From Sordaria brevicollis (Eukaryota; Ascomycota; Sordariomycetes; Sordariales; Sordariaceae): 64,000 nt of DNA. Below are positions 1-12,871 of this stretch, piece by piece. The translations under genes and the position numbers were made by a program. Where the stretch lies: positions 496,001 through 560,000 of the forward strand of contig JAUTDP010000012.1 in the NCBI GenBank assembly GCA_033439795.1, given 5' to 3'. The first letter of the stretch is position 1. Each line of letters starts with the position of its first letter. The notes under the pieces were generated by a model. It did no database searches. It saw nothing but the letters and a program-made list of their open reading frames with translations, and was not told the origin of the DNA.

Positions 1-929
1 TTCCTGTTGGTCGCATTACGGTTAGCATTCCTTGCAGAACATTTGGCGCAGTGCAAAACAAAAAAATTGGCTTACCAGAGAAGACCTCCGGAGAGGGGGT
101 TGGTGAATCTGAAAGCCCCAAACATTGTGGTGGTGGTGGATGTCTGGGGGGAGAGCTGCAACCAAAGTTTCGCTTCGTCACAGAAAATGGGTCCCGAAGG
201 TATCGCGGGAATCGGCGCTGGCGGCGGGCAGGCGGGCGGTCGTCGTCCAAACTGGCAAGTCTCCGTCCAAAAAAATCGCGGGTCCGTTCGCTAACCCCAA
301 CCCCGAAAGCGCCTTTGTTCAATACGTCTCGGACCGGATGCCAAGACCCAGGCCTGGACTTCCCCTTGCAAGGTCCACCTGTTCAGCCTCGTGGAGTCCC
401 GATTTTCTCTCCAAGTCCCCCAGTCATCTTGTCCGTTTTGCTCCAGAAATCACCCCGCAGCCCGCGCACTGTCCGCGGCAGATGGACACACGGGTGCACG
501 GAGGGGACACGGGAGCACCTGCAGCTGTTAGCGCCATCCGTCACCGAACCTCCAGCTCCAAGCCTCCAACAACCGCGCCCGGGCCGCTGTTACGATTCCC
601 AGCATTGCCAGCGAGCAATCAACAAGAACACCAACCCAATTCCGGACATATTTACAAGCCTTTCGCGACCGAACCACCAACGAAACTAGCGCTGGTCGCA
701 AACACATTTTCTCGACGACAAGCCACACACGCACGATACGAGACGCAGAAACACACGAAAGCGAACGAACGATAGCTCGAACCATCAAAACCAACAGACC
801 CGAGGCAGACAGGGGAGCTTGCGCATCGATCACATCAGATCAGGGAACCAAGACGTCGGAACATTAGGACATCAGGGCATCACGACATTAGGGAAATAAC
901 CTACCACACACCAACAACAGCAAATCATC
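1..929. other. Intergenic / 5' leader upstream of TRAPPC2
   Basis: I see no gene I can support here. Several overlapping frames stay open for 200-650 nt, but none gives a recognisable protein and none has splice-compatible continuation. The last 150 nt before the ATG are A/C-rich (runs such as CACACACCAACAACAGC), which is typical of a fungal 5' UTR. Confidence 0.6.
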
Positions 930-1672
930 ATGAGTTACTACTTCGCCATCATCGGTACCCAAGACAACCCGCTCTTCGAGTATGATTTCGGCACCAGCAA
1001 ACAAGGCGGCGACGGCATGGCGCGCTTCACCGAACAAGCGCGACAGCTGAACCAGTTTATTATCCACAGCAGTCTGGACATAGTAGAAGAAGTCCAATGG
1101 ACGAACGGGCAGATGTATGTCTGTTCCTTGCTTCCCCTCATTCTCTCCCCCTCCCCTTTCTCCCCCTCTCTCTATCCACCCCCCATCACTAACTTACTGG
1201 TAACAGGTACCTCAAACTAATCGACCGCTTCTTCACCTCCTACATCTCCTGCTTCCTAACAGCATCCAACATCAAATTCCTTCTCCTCCACCAACCACCC
1301 ACCACCACCTCCTCTTCCTCTTCTGCAGGTTTACCACCTTCCTCCTCCTCCTCAGCTCTCACCTCCTCCTCAACCTCCACTTTGGTCCAACCATCCCACT
1401 CATCCTCCTCATCCGTCCTCCCCTCTTTATCCACCCTCACCGGCGGCTCCAACGCTTCCACCACAACCCTGGGAGGTGCCACCAGGACAAGCACATCCAT
1501 CGCCGCCAACCCAACAAGTCCGCAAACAGAAGAAGCGATACGCAATTTCTTTGCTGAAGTATACGAGAACTATGTCAAAGCAATCATGAGCCCGTTTTAC
1601 AAGACGAATATGGAGATTAGGTCTCCGGTGTTTAGGGCGAGGGTGGCGGCTGCGGGGAGGAAGTATTTGTAG
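930..1672 (+). CDS. TRAPP complex subunit TRAPPC2/Trs20 (sedlin family)
   Basis: Two exons (930-1114, 1207-1672) joined by a 92-nt GTATGT...AACAG intron give a 216-aa protein. The N-terminus MSYYFAIIGTQDNPLFEYDF and the following QLNQFIIHSSLDIVEE are diagnostic of sedlin, a longin-fold subunit of the TRAPP tethering complex in ER-Golgi and Golgi traffic. The C-terminus (IRNFFAEVYENYVKAIMSPFY...) is also conserved. Metazoan sedlin is about 140 aa. The extra length here is a Ser/Thr-rich low-complexity insertion at about residues 92-160, encoded by a pyrimidine-rich stretch, between the two halves of the longin fold. The start is the first ATG before the conserved sequence. It converges on the histone H4 gene. 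Identity is firm; the function of the insertion is unknown. Confidence 0.92.
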
Positions 1673-2902
1673 GGGGGGCAACTACGGGTACTACGGGACG
1701 TACAAGGCGTACGGCAGAAATGGGGATGGGAAGAGCAGGGGTAGTAAAGGGGGAGGAGGCGGTCACATGGGAGGAGGAAATGGTGGTGGTGATGGAGGTG
1801 GTGGAGGGTAACGATCTTAAAGCAGAGGAGGGAAAAGACGGCGGTGCTGCTGAATCTCGTAGGCGCAGGCCGGGTTAGGTGATCACGGCAGATTTGAGCG
1901 GAGGTGGCGATCCTGTGTGGAAGGGAGACGGGGTCCCACGAGAGGAACCCAACAACAGGCACGGGGATGGTTGAACGGGTGGTTTTGAAAATGTTGGGTT
2001 GTAGCAGGATGCTAAGGATTCACGGGCCGCCACCGAAGAGATAAAAACACTTCGTCGAGGTGATGATAGAGCTTGGGACGAGAAGAGACGTGATATGGTA
2101 CTTGTAATGTTTTATACCCATTGGATTAGCTGTAGGGTTCAACTCGTTTTATAGATTAAGCATGCAAATCAGCCAGCGAGCAATACGATGAATCTACCAC
2201 TTTAGTGGGGGCGTGGCACGGGTAGAGAAATCTCAGCCTCATTACACTTCATGACCGCAGCCATAACTGCTCGGGTCACTGTCCAGCTCAACCTCCTCAT
2301 GTGACGGGACGAGCAGCCACAACGATGTCTTGCCAGAAGCATACATGATCACCCTCAACACATCACGCATCATGGACTTAGTGTGGACGGGATTAGAATT
2401 AAGAAGCACACTGCAGAGGACGTTGATTGACCATGTAAAGTAATCGATGATGACTAGCCTATTCACGAAGCCCATCATACATCTTCCCTTTCTTCTCATT
2501 TGGTGACGAACTGAACAACAGAAAGAATGGTGGAGTGAGAAGAAGCGCAGCAACGCACTGTGACAACAGATCCTCCCTTCTTCCATCATCCATTTCGCTT
2601 TGTATGTGTTTCCATCATATCAAAGATGTAGTTCGAGCCGTCCCATTGCCACGACTAAAACAACGCCTCCCCGCCAAAAGCAGAACCGTCAGAAGCGCGG
2701 TAGTACCCTGTGTGTGCCCCTCCATAGAACGCCGAGATTTCCCTTGTGCGGATGTATCAAAACTGGTGAATCGCAACACAAAAATATTTCGCCCAAAGTT
2801 TCATGCCAATGTTGTAGTAATCAATCGCTCGTTTGTCTTCCCTACTATCGTCGTCGTAAACGTCCCCTAACCACAAGTACAAAGTTCTTATGGCGAAAAC
2901 AT
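1673..2902. other. Intergenic between convergent TRAPPC2 and histone H4
   Basis: This is the shared 3' region of two convergent genes. A 115-codon minus-strand frame (2242-2589) has no recognisable content and is probably chance. I see no RNA gene or repeat. Confidence 0.5.
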
Positions 2903-3595
<693 letters not shown>

Positions 3596-3772
3596 GATGA
3601 ATTAGTTGATGGAGTTGTTTATGTGATGTAGGATAATCCGTGGCGCGATGCACAGATTGATGAAAGTTTACTGGTTTGGTGTGGATAAGAGAGAGAGAAA
3701 AAGAGACACCAAGAATCGCTGAGAACAGGAACAGGAAATGGAGAAGATTTGGGGCGGCGGGAGAGGGTCGAG

Positions 3773-3779
3773 TTAAATA
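3773..3779 (-). promoter_or_regulatory. TATA-like box of histone H4
   Basis: On the minus strand the sequence reads TATTTAA, about 178 nt upstream of the H4 ATG. A pyrimidine-rich tract (minus strand) lies between it and the ATG. The placement suits a core promoter TATA element with a transcript start near 3745. This is inference from motif and position. Confidence 0.45.
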
Positions 3780-3803
3780 GGCACGCGGAACGGGGGGTGG
3801 GCG

Positions 3804-3843
3804 ATTGGAATCAGCGGGTCACCAGTCACCAGCCAGTCACCAG
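3804..3843 (-). promoter_or_regulatory. CCAAT box and triple CTGGTGAC repeat upstream of H4
   Basis: Reading the minus strand toward the gene, three copies of CTGGTGAC lie within 28 nt (3816-3843), followed by a CCAAT box (3804-3808) and then the TATA-like element 25 nt further on. Closely spaced direct repeats followed by CCAAT and TATA resemble an upstream activating region for cell-cycle-regulated histone transcription. The repeat motif is not one I recognise by name. Confidence 0.4.
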
Positions 3844-5294
3844 GAAATTCAAGCAGGAAAGGGCAAGAAAAGGTTTCAACAAGTGAATGGGCGTGGCTGC
3901 CCGCTGCGGCGCGCGCCTGCCCGGGTTCTTGGGTGGTCACTGTACTGATTACGAAGGCTGGAAAGCGTGGGAAGGTGGGCGATTAGGTGAATGGCACTAA
4001 TCCTTTTTCGGAATCACGAGGGGGGTGGTGGTGCCTGCTGTGCGGAGTTGGAGTGTTGTGTGAATTTATTTTTTAAAAAGTGAATCAAAACTGCCGTATT
4101 TTGCGACGTGCAAATCGCTTGTTAATTCATGCTCCAAAAGCGTGGTGCTTGGAGCCGTTTGTTTTGCACCAAAAAGAACGGCCCTGCCGCACATCGCGTT
4201 GTGTCGTTGGTCCAAAAAGATGCAGGAAAGACTGCGGAATGATCCGTGCGTCGCTCAACCTTGCTTTTAGCGTCGTACAGACAAGGAATGCACGGGCCAA
4301 CCGACCGCTCTTGGGCTGATTCTGATCTCGAATTGTTCGGGGAGGTCCGCTCTGATTGGCTCTTTTGTTGGAAACCGCGTCTTGAAATGGGTGATGGCTC
4401 TTGAGGAGAAAATGAAAAGACAAGAGGAGGAAACAAGGGGCAACGGGAAATCCGGGGATGAAGAAGGTCCTCTGATGTATTTGTATCTTCTAGAAACCCG
4501 AAGCACCCTGGAGTCACCCATCCCAGATCACCCTCACCTTGCCTCCGGAGAAGTTCGGACGACCTCGAGTTGGCACTCTTGTATTGCCGAAATGTCTCGA
4601 GGTTCGATATTTCGAGTCTAGTCTACAGTTGATGATGCCTTTTTCCAGGTGGCACCCGCTCTTGCAACTTTTCTCTCCCGGCATGTCATGTCGACGAACT
4701 TGATGGATGAATGTCAAGCGCATGCGAATTCATACGGACACTCTTGCCAGCACTCGAATGTTGAGGCTTTGGAGATCTTGCACTAGTATTCTTTTCTCTG
4801 TCATCTACTCAACGACTGTTCTTTCCTTCTTCAACCCTCCAACCTGAACCGCCAACTCTGGTCTGCTCCCTCACACGAAGACATAACCGGGCATCCCAGA
4901 ACTCCCATTCCGATGGATACTATGATAACTCTTTGGCTGTATGCCTCCCTATGATTCCTATTTCCCAGCAAAAAAAAAACGCCTTGGCCATGCAGACATG
5001 AATCTGTGAATGTGAAAGCAGCAGGTGGAAATCTCTCTTCTTCCTTTCCCCATCCTGCAAAGTCACCCATCCATTCGCCAATAAAATCATACCCATCTGG
5101 TACGTACTAAGCCATGCTCTTCAAAATGCAAATTTGTTGAGGTGGGGGGGTATGTAACTCGAAAGAACGCACATCATCATGCAAACCCTGAACCGGTAAC
5201 CATAGCCATGAAAAAGAAAATGTCCCACCATCAAACCCATACCACCGAACCAGAACCAGAACCAAAAGCAATAATGTTTTTAACTTCGGGGGTA
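3844..5294. other. Intergenic between H4 promoter and CDC27 3' end
   Basis: No supported gene. Short overlapping frames at 4080-4723 on both strands have no recognisable products. The sequence next to 5294 is the 3' UTR of CDC27. Confidence 0.5.
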
Positions 5295-7790
5295 TCACTG
5301 CATCATCGAATCGTCCGGTCCGTCATCTTCCTCCAAGCTCTCGATGGCTTCCTTGATTTGAAGGCTCGCCTATACACAGCACGGATTAGCGACGTCTGCC
5401 TGGTCACATCGTGCAGCATTAGAATCACTCACCTTTGGATCCAAGCTCAGGGCAATAGTGAAATGGCGCACCGCCGACTTCTTGTCGTGCAGTGTCTTGG
5501 AGAGCTTGCCCAAAAGGAAGTGCACCTGGGCCCTGTCCGGAGCCAGGTCCTTCAAAATCATGAGTTCGTGCTGTGCTTCCTTCAACCGTCCCTTCTGCAA
5601 AAGGGCGCGAGCCATCTTGAGCCGAACATCAGGGGCGCGCGGGGCCAGTTCGGTCGCTCTAGTGAAGTATGGTAGGGCCTGGTCGATCAGTTTCTGTTTG
5701 TGCAAAATCGAGCCCATGCAGCAGATCAACACCGCGTGGGTCGGGTGGATGACCGAAGCAGCGTGGTAATGGCTCAGCGCTTTGTCGAAGTTGCCCAGCT
5801 TTTCGTAAACCCTTCCGATGCCGTAGTAGGCGTTGTAGTGGCGCTTATCGGCTGCGATGGCGTGGCGGTAGGCCGTGAGGGCCTTATCGTATTCCTCGTT
5901 CTCTACATGCTCGTGTCCTTGTAAAGTGTATGCGTACGCAAACTTGGGGTCGAGCTGCGTCGCTCGCTTGAAACATCTCAGAGCTTGCTCATGGTCATAT
6001 GCTAATGACCAGGCGTTTCCGAGAGCACACCAAGCCTCTGGTGAATCCCATACCGAGTCGATCATTTCATGAGCAAGGAATGAAAGCTCCGTCTCCTTCT
6101 TCAAATGCCACAGAACCGTCGAGTAAACCTCCATGTCCTCAAGCCGAGTCGGAGCAATAACGCGAAGACGCTTAAAGTACTTCTCTGCCTCGGCATAGTT
6201 GGCCTGCTCGTACTGCGTCCTTCCCATCTGTGCCAAGACCCATGGAGTGTCCTGGTGATTCCTAGGTAGTGACATATACGCCACCACTGCCTCCTGACAT
6301 TGGAACTCGGACGAGCGCGCATATCCGAGTCCCAACTTCTTCAATAGATCGAATATCGTTTTCAAACCTTCTTCAACCGCTTTAATAGACTCGGACTCCG
6401 TTGGTTTGGGTGCTGGGGCCGGAGCTGGTGCCGCCTGCATTACTGGCGGCTCCTTGGCGCGTGGTGCCTCGGCGTGGTCAATGTCCATACCATTCTCCTC
6501 CTGTGGTGGCTTTCGGTTGCCACTGATAACACGGCCAACGTTTGCTCCACTAGAGCCCGGCCGGGCAAATCGAGATGATATTGGGGGCCTAGCCTTCCTT
6601 AACTCACGGGTTGCTGCCGTGCTCGAAGTCTTCGTTGCCGTTGATCTCGGGACCACATTGAGCCTTGCGCTTCGCCTGGGCTCATCACTGTTCATCGATC
6701 TGGTCTGGACTGGGTGCCCCGCTGCCGTACGTTTCCGTTCAGTAGTTGAACTAGAGACGGTCGACGTCTTGGCACCAGAGTCAGCATGATCTGTGCCAGA
6801 TTCTTGGGCCTTTTCTTTCCTCCTTGTTCCCAACCGGTGTCCCGTTTTTGAGGGCGCGTCGGTCAAAGTAGAATCTGCTGCCTGGGCACCCCGAGTTCTC
6901 CGAGGTGGTGCTTGCGGCGCCTCTTTATGGGCGGCGGGAACAGGCGCAGGCTGAGACCCCGTTTCCTCGATCGGTTTCCCTGGCTGAATTGGTGTTATTC
7001 CAGACTGCGAAAGGTACATCTTGGATACAAAGCCGTTTTCCGAGTCTGGGTAAGATGCTAATTCCTGAGATGTCCCATATGGTCCGAATGGGTCGCTTGG
7101 CTGCCTGTTCTGTTGCTGTCCCATCTTTTTTTGTTGCAACGGCTCTGGTGGCTGTGGAGAGGGCCCTGCAATCCAGGCAAGAATAGGCGGAGCGTTAAGG
7201 CCATGCTCGAGATTACGCGCAAGAGAGTCGTTTGTCTTGAACACATTGGGCACCCTGACGCTTACTCCCATGTCGCAAAGGCTGGTAAAAGCTTCCCACA
7301 TGAATGGATTTCGTCGCAGCGCCTCCTCAAAACACGGTATAGCCTTTTTCTTGTCGTCGTATGCTCGGTAGAGTCGACCCAGGAGACAGCTAAAGGCGGC
7401 GGCATCGGGATATGGCATCCTGGTAAAAGACGTATGTTTCCCAAAATTTTCCGCCTTTGACCATTGCTTCCTCCCATTCTCCAAGCCCGTGATTCCATCT
7501 TTGTATCGCTCCAACTCTAAGCACGCCTGAGCATAGACATAACAGGACCCCAAATGTGTGCCTCGATGTCCCGGTCCCCGGCTGATCTGATACGCAGTTC
7601 GAACATCGCCGAGTCGCAAGTGAGTATAGGCGAGAAGATAAGCGGAATCGCAGAAAGATGGGTCGTGGGCGTAAAGTCGTTCGGCAAAGAAGAGGGCGCT
7701 CTCGTAGGCGCTGTTGTCGAGATGGTAATAAACGGCCTGCCGTAGCAAAAGAGAGACGGTAACATCATTTGGCGTCATCTTCCCAGCCAT
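5295..7790 (-). CDS. bimA: Anaphase-promoting complex subunit Cdc27/Apc3 (BimA)
   Basis: Two exons (5433-7790 and 5295-5369; intron 5370-5432, GTGAGT...GTATAG) encode 810 aa. The intron removes a read-through tail and restores the conserved C-terminus ASLQIKEAIESLEEDD. The N-terminal region (about residues 10-100, AVYYHLDNSAYESALFFAERL) is the TPR-type dimerisation module of Cdc27. Residues about 210-480 are a low-complexity Pro/Arg/Ser linker. Residues about 490-790 contain a run of tetratricopeptide repeats (WCALGNAWSLAYDHEQALRCF, YYGIGRVYEKLGNFDKALSHY). The protein is a scaffold subunit of the APC/C ubiquitin ligase that binds the IR tail of Cdc20/Cdh1. The start chosen is the first true ATG (MAGKMTPND); the frame continues upstream only with non-ATG codons. 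Confidence 0.95.
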
Positions 7791-9720
7791 GGCCGAACCA
7801 CCAAACCCGCGGTCAAAGTGGCGTATGGTAAATGCTACCGGCAAAACCGATCCATGGGATCACCAAATAAGAAATGGTGAGCTAAGGGTAAGACGCCTCG
7901 TCCAAATCACGGAGCTTGGAAGTATCAGCGGGAGTAACGGATGCGCAAAGATCGACTCGAAACGGTGTGGTTATCGAGGGCGCAGGGAAGGACGGAGCGA
8001 GGGGCTGAATCGTGGTTCGTAATCGTGAAACTCGTGAATCGACGGTCGGGACAGTCTTGTCGGAATCAGTTCTGCGCCTGCACGGTCAAAGCAAAGCCGG
8101 GTGCAAGGGGGTAATGGCTGCGCTCAAATGAAGGGCGCGCGCGAACAATGGAGGATGCAGCTGCTGTAAATTAAAAAAAGTATCGACAAAAGAAGAATCG
8201 TTTGCTAAAAGCGTCGCAGAAGTGGCTAGACCTGAATGTTGGAGGTGATGGAATGCTGAAGATTCCGCTTCCGAGGAGCACGATGGGTCTGTGACGTCGG
8301 GGAAAAACAAAAAAAAAAGAGTTGAAGATGTACGATGCACCCGGCAAGCAGGTCACCGGCAGGGAAGGGTCCAGGGGGGACAGGCTTCTCCAACAACGAC
8401 AAGAACAACCCAGATAGTATGTCTAAAAGGACATGACTTAGTTTCCACCCTCCCAAAACAATTTGTTGCGATTTAGCACCCGGCGGAGAAGGGATCGAGG
8501 TGGCGGCGGCAGCAAGGGCTGTCTCGAGTGGTCGCGCGGCAATGTTGAAGTCGCGATAGACTGTCGGAACCGGTGACGGCAACCGGACTCTGATTTGCTT
8601 GTTCGTTACGACTGCAGCGCTGGCTGGCTACGAGCTGCCAGTGTAGGTTGTTCGCGACTTCACAGGGTGAGACTTGTTGCAAGTGGTTTGGTTGTCGGGT
8701 TGAATGTTGTGGTTGAGTGCGACAGCGACCAATTGGATGGGCTACGCGACCGACGCTGTTTCCAAACCAAACACTGGTGGGGAGAGCTTGCCGGGCAACA
8801 CAGTGACAACCGACCCGACCCATGTCCCCGTCTTCAGTTCTGCAACCGCAAACTGACAGCGCCGAGAACGGCTGCACCCCACTGTAGTCAAAGCCACATG
8901 GCGCCCTGGTGCCTGCAGTATCGTCAATCGATTTAGCGCAACGGGTCACTACCACCAGCCACACTGCAGTCAACATTCAGTGGCTGGTGAGGATCCATTC
9001 AAGACAACATCACAACATCATGGGCAACTTCAACCTGCGTTTCTTCATCAACTTGCATGCAGACGGTATCTCTTTTAAACATGAACTTCACCCTATTGAA
9101 TAATGATACTTCCGCGACCATCTCTATTCCGAGCGGGCTGATACCTTCCCACCCTACTCTGTGGTCTATGACATCTTTGCTCCTACCCTCCGATGACTTG
9201 GTAGACTTCAACGTTGGAAGGAGGCCGGGGACTATAGGGCAGGTGCTTTCGTGATACATCAGCTTAGCTGTTGCTTCAGAGGCAGAAATAAGGAAGGGAA
9301 GTCGCAAAGGCTCAGATCATTTCCCTTGTGAACTTGACCCTGGACCGCTCCTGGCTTGCTTGGTATTGCTCCTTCCCCCGTTCGAGACTTCGCGGATCGA
9401 CCACTCCAAAGTTGAATTTCACTTTCCTCTACCACCGAATGATTGTCCACATCAAAGAATTCCCGCCCATTTCATTTATTTGGGAATGACCCCCGGGCCT
9501 CACGAAGTCGAACATCCCTTACTACAATTAATTTCGTCAGATCCGCATATCTTATGAGTAAGGAGACTGGGAAGATCAAACTGTCGGAAGTGTCCGCTAG
9601 GGAAAAGCCTACTGAAGCAAAAAATAGACCGACATGATTGACCTATCTCGGTATCTCTTTCATATTCTGAGCAGAATGAAAGCTGATATAGAGACAGTCA
9701 AAAAAGAAGAGAAAAAAGCA
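7791..9720. other. Intergenic upstream of CDC27
   Basis: This is the promoter and leader of CDC27 plus unassigned sequence. Several 60-167-codon frames occur on both strands, but their translations look random and none has a homologue I recognise. No repeat or RNA gene is seen. Confidence 0.45.
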
Positions 9721-9724
9721 AAAA

Positions 9725-9832
9725 GCTCAACCCGCCCAGGCCCGGGTCGAACCCGGAACCAGCTGCAGGCCTACGAAAACACCACGCATTTTCTGGCTCT
9801 CAGCACACCTACCACGCAAGCTACTGGAAGAG
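9725..9832 (-). other. Degenerate tRNA-like / Pol III B-box sequence
   Basis: On the minus strand there is a B-box-like core GGGTTCGACCCGG at about 9743-9755 inside a short GC hairpin. About 55 nt upstream lies an A-box-like TAGCTTGCGTGG, and a T-run follows downstream (GAGCTTTTTGCTTTTTTC), as expected of Pol III termination. A partial acceptor pairing (CTTCCAG with CTGGGCG) can be drawn. The T-loop is one or two bases short, the D-loop is far too long and no clean anticodon arm forms, so this is not a functional canonical tRNA. It may be a tRNA relic, a tRNA-derived SINE fragment or chance. Confidence 0.3.
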
Positions 9833-10496
9833 TTGATAGGACATCTGAGCTTGGGGCTTATAAGGTCCTCGCAAAGGTCCTTTTGCTGGAGAGTAGGGAT
9901 GAAAAGACAGGGGGAAGTACACGAGAGCCAGAACGACTTGACCGCAGAGAGCGATGAAGAGCAAAGTACCCAGGAGCCAGCTGGGCGATATTCACCCACA
10001 CGTCCAAGGTCGATGGGAAACTGGAATATTTCCTCGAACGTACGCCTCTTCTTCGACAGTTAGGACATGACTCGACGAGAATTGGGACGTCCGTTACCGC
10101 CCTCAATATGTGCATCAACAGCGCCGGGTTAGCAGCGAGTATTTCTTCGGTGGCAGAAAACCAAGGTATGCCCAACGACGCCTCCGTTCAAATAAACCAT
10201 TCAAAGATCAAAAACGGCTGAAGCGGTCATCGAGCATAACTTAAAAACGAATCTAACAAGACCTTAATATTCGCGTCCAAGCAGGACGGACTGGTTTAAA
10301 AGGCATGCCCTTGCTCTCCAATCTAACTACATTCTCCCATCGCCATGCCCCCATTCAGAGGAGACAACAGTCCAAAACAGGTATTGCGTTCAACATCTGC
10401 TATCCAGACTCCCACTACTGTCCGACCCCGTGGCTCACAGACACCAACACGTTATTCACCATGAACACCGAGCACCATAGCTCTACTGATCACTCA
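9833..10496. other. Intergenic downstream of Hsp70-like gene A
   Basis: No supported gene. Short frames on both strands are not recognisable. The right edge is the 3' UTR of the Hsp70-like gene. Confidence 0.45.
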
Positions 10497-12871
10497 TTAT
10501 CCTCGATATTGCACATTTACCTCTTGCTCAATCGTGTCATTACCGACTCTCAACGACCATTTGGGCTCGCCCTCAAATTTCATCATCAACCGCAAGTTGT
10601 CCATCCTACGGTGGACTCTGCCCATCGGATCCCAGACTTGTGACAAGTCCGTCCAAGGAACGTGGATATCGTAGTTGATGGTACACAAAGTCTGCACAGA
10701 GTCGGTGTGGTCTCTCCTCACAGGCGGGCTCTCGGCATCGCTTGTCATGATGTATAACTCGACGTTCCTCAAGTTCTCCGGAGTGCGGATATACTTGTAG
10801 AACACATATTCGACGGGTTCTCGGTTATCCACCGGTTCGTTCTGTGTCAACCATATCAGTATTTGAACTTGGTTGAAAAGCATTCACATATGGAGGTTGT
10901 CATACCTGCTTGAGATACCAGAACATCCTATACACCATTTCTCGGCCGTCGGGATTTGTGTAGCATCGGTCTACTGACCGGTCCAGCGGTGGATTCAGCA
11001 CACCATCTATAGGACAGCCAAGCTCAACACCATAGCTGAACCTCGATACTCGCGAGACAACTGAGGGAAGTGTTGGGATGGAGTCAGATGCTCCTTTCAA
11101 GACAGCAATCACGGCTCCTCTTGCAACAGCCGACCATCTACGCCAAAATTCAAAAAGGTTAGTCAACGGCTTCTCAGTTGCGTGAAATGTTATACTCGGA
11201 GCTGATGAGGGGATTCATACGCTCGTCTTGGTTGCAATACGTTCTGATGCTGCCCATTGAGCTGATTGTACAAGTAGGGCGAACCTCCAAGACCACCAAC
11301 CAAAAGAATATTCTATACATGAGTTTTAGCTCCAACGTCCATAACAACAGCGCTTCCCCGGAATCCAGGCCTACCTTGGGGCCGCCGCGGTATTTTTCTC
11401 GGATCAGAGCGATCTGCTCACTGATGAGAGTCCGAATACCCGTAAAGGTCTTGCTGAAGAAGAACTCGACAGTATGCCTGTAACAACGGCTGTTAGCTTC
11501 TCCCAGTTCAGTGCAACGAGCATGTATTTGCTCTTACTTAGGGACAGGAAAGCTATCCGTGGTGCCTTTGAACTTCTTGAGCATCGAGAACACTCTGGCT
11601 GGAGGCCGGATCACGAATGTGTCTTGAGTCTCTGCGCCACTAAAGGTTCGCTTCATGGTGTGCTCCCACTCATTGTTCATGAACAAGCGAAACTCGTTGG
11701 CCTCAACCTTTCCAAATTTCAACCCGGACTTCAACTTCATCCAGTCCTCAAATGCGCTGTCTACCAGGAAGGCACCGCACAGTTTACCTGTAAGCAACAT
11801 GTCAGTAGGTGTATCGATGATCCGAATCAACACTCTTCTTACCGTCTCCCTTAACAGCTTCCTTGACCTGGAAAGGCTCCATCGAAGTCACCTCATAGCT
11901 AATGATATCCTGTTCAAAGATCAGTCTCTAGGTCCTGATGGAACGACAACGACGTGATCAAGAGCACAAAAACTTACCACCGTACCACCACCACAGTCAC
12001 AGACGATAAAGGTCTCTCCGACCTCAATGTCAGGATGATTCCTTCGTTCATATAGAGTCGACAAGGCCGCGGCTTCCGGCTCTTCAACCAAGATGAGTTT
12101 TGTCTCGCCGATTCTCCTCCTGTCTTCAATACCGGCCCTTCGAGCCGCCTCTTTCAGTCTCTCTCGGGCATATGGCGGCCAGATCGCGGGCACAGTCACA
12201 GCAACCTTCAAAGGCAACGTATCGATATTAGTAATCTCACGCCTGATATCCTGCAGCGTGTGATCCCACACCTCCTTGAGAAACCTCGCAATGAGGTCAA
12301 CTACGCCGTCTCCCGCATATTCTGGAAGCATCTCTAATTGTCGACGTGCCCGCCCCAGATACTGTGAGTTGCGGACATCTTCTTGGGCGTCGTGGTGATT
12401 GAGCAGCAGCAGCTTAAACCATCGGATAGGATCATGGTTTCTGGGAACCATATAACCCCAATTACCCGTCCCAAGGTCAACTTGAGTGGGAATCTGCACC
12501 TCATCTCGCAGCGTGGGATCGATAGAGGGCCAGCCTGTCACATCATGAATGATCTCTGGGTCGTCAGAGTATGCCCATGAAGCCCCGGAGTAGCTGACAT
12601 CAAGTTAGATCAGGAACATGATAGCGGTCTTCACCCCGGCCTGAGAGGTTACATACGTTGTTCCGAAATCGATTCCAATTGCGATGTACCTTTGGGGACG
12701 GCTGCGCCTTGGTTGCGATCGCTCGAAAGAAGCAGGTGCTGCTGGTCTCGCTGGTTGCGGAGTACCTTGGCCAAACCCATAATTGGGATAACCAGGCGGG
12801 ACTGGGGTAGGAGGGTATTCTAAGGAGCCGAACAATCTCGCAGCGTGCGAGGGGGGACTTCTTGACGACAT
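10497..12871 (-). CDS. Hsp70-like ATPase A (HSPA12-type actin-fold protein)
   Basis: Eight exons (12657-12871, 11978-12593, 11843-11909, 11538-11787, 11375-11477, 11221-11312, 10906-11137, 10497-10841) give 639 aa. A Pro-rich N-terminal extension (residues 1-60) precedes the Hsp70 phosphate-1 motif IGIDFGTT (65-72). The phosphate-2 motif CDCGGGTVDII (from residue 270) and the adenosine motif VGGLGGSP (422-429) are intact, so ATP binding is expected. The C-terminal part (after AWSAVARGAV) is not a standard substrate-binding domain. This places it in the divergent Hsp70/HSPA12-like group that is expanded in fungi, rather than with canonical chaperones. It is divergently paired, 1.03 kb away, with GTPase A, and the same pair recurs at 18.9-24.8 kb. 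Its biological role is unknown. Boundaries are supported by the paralogue, which shares the first six introns. Confidence 0.88.
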
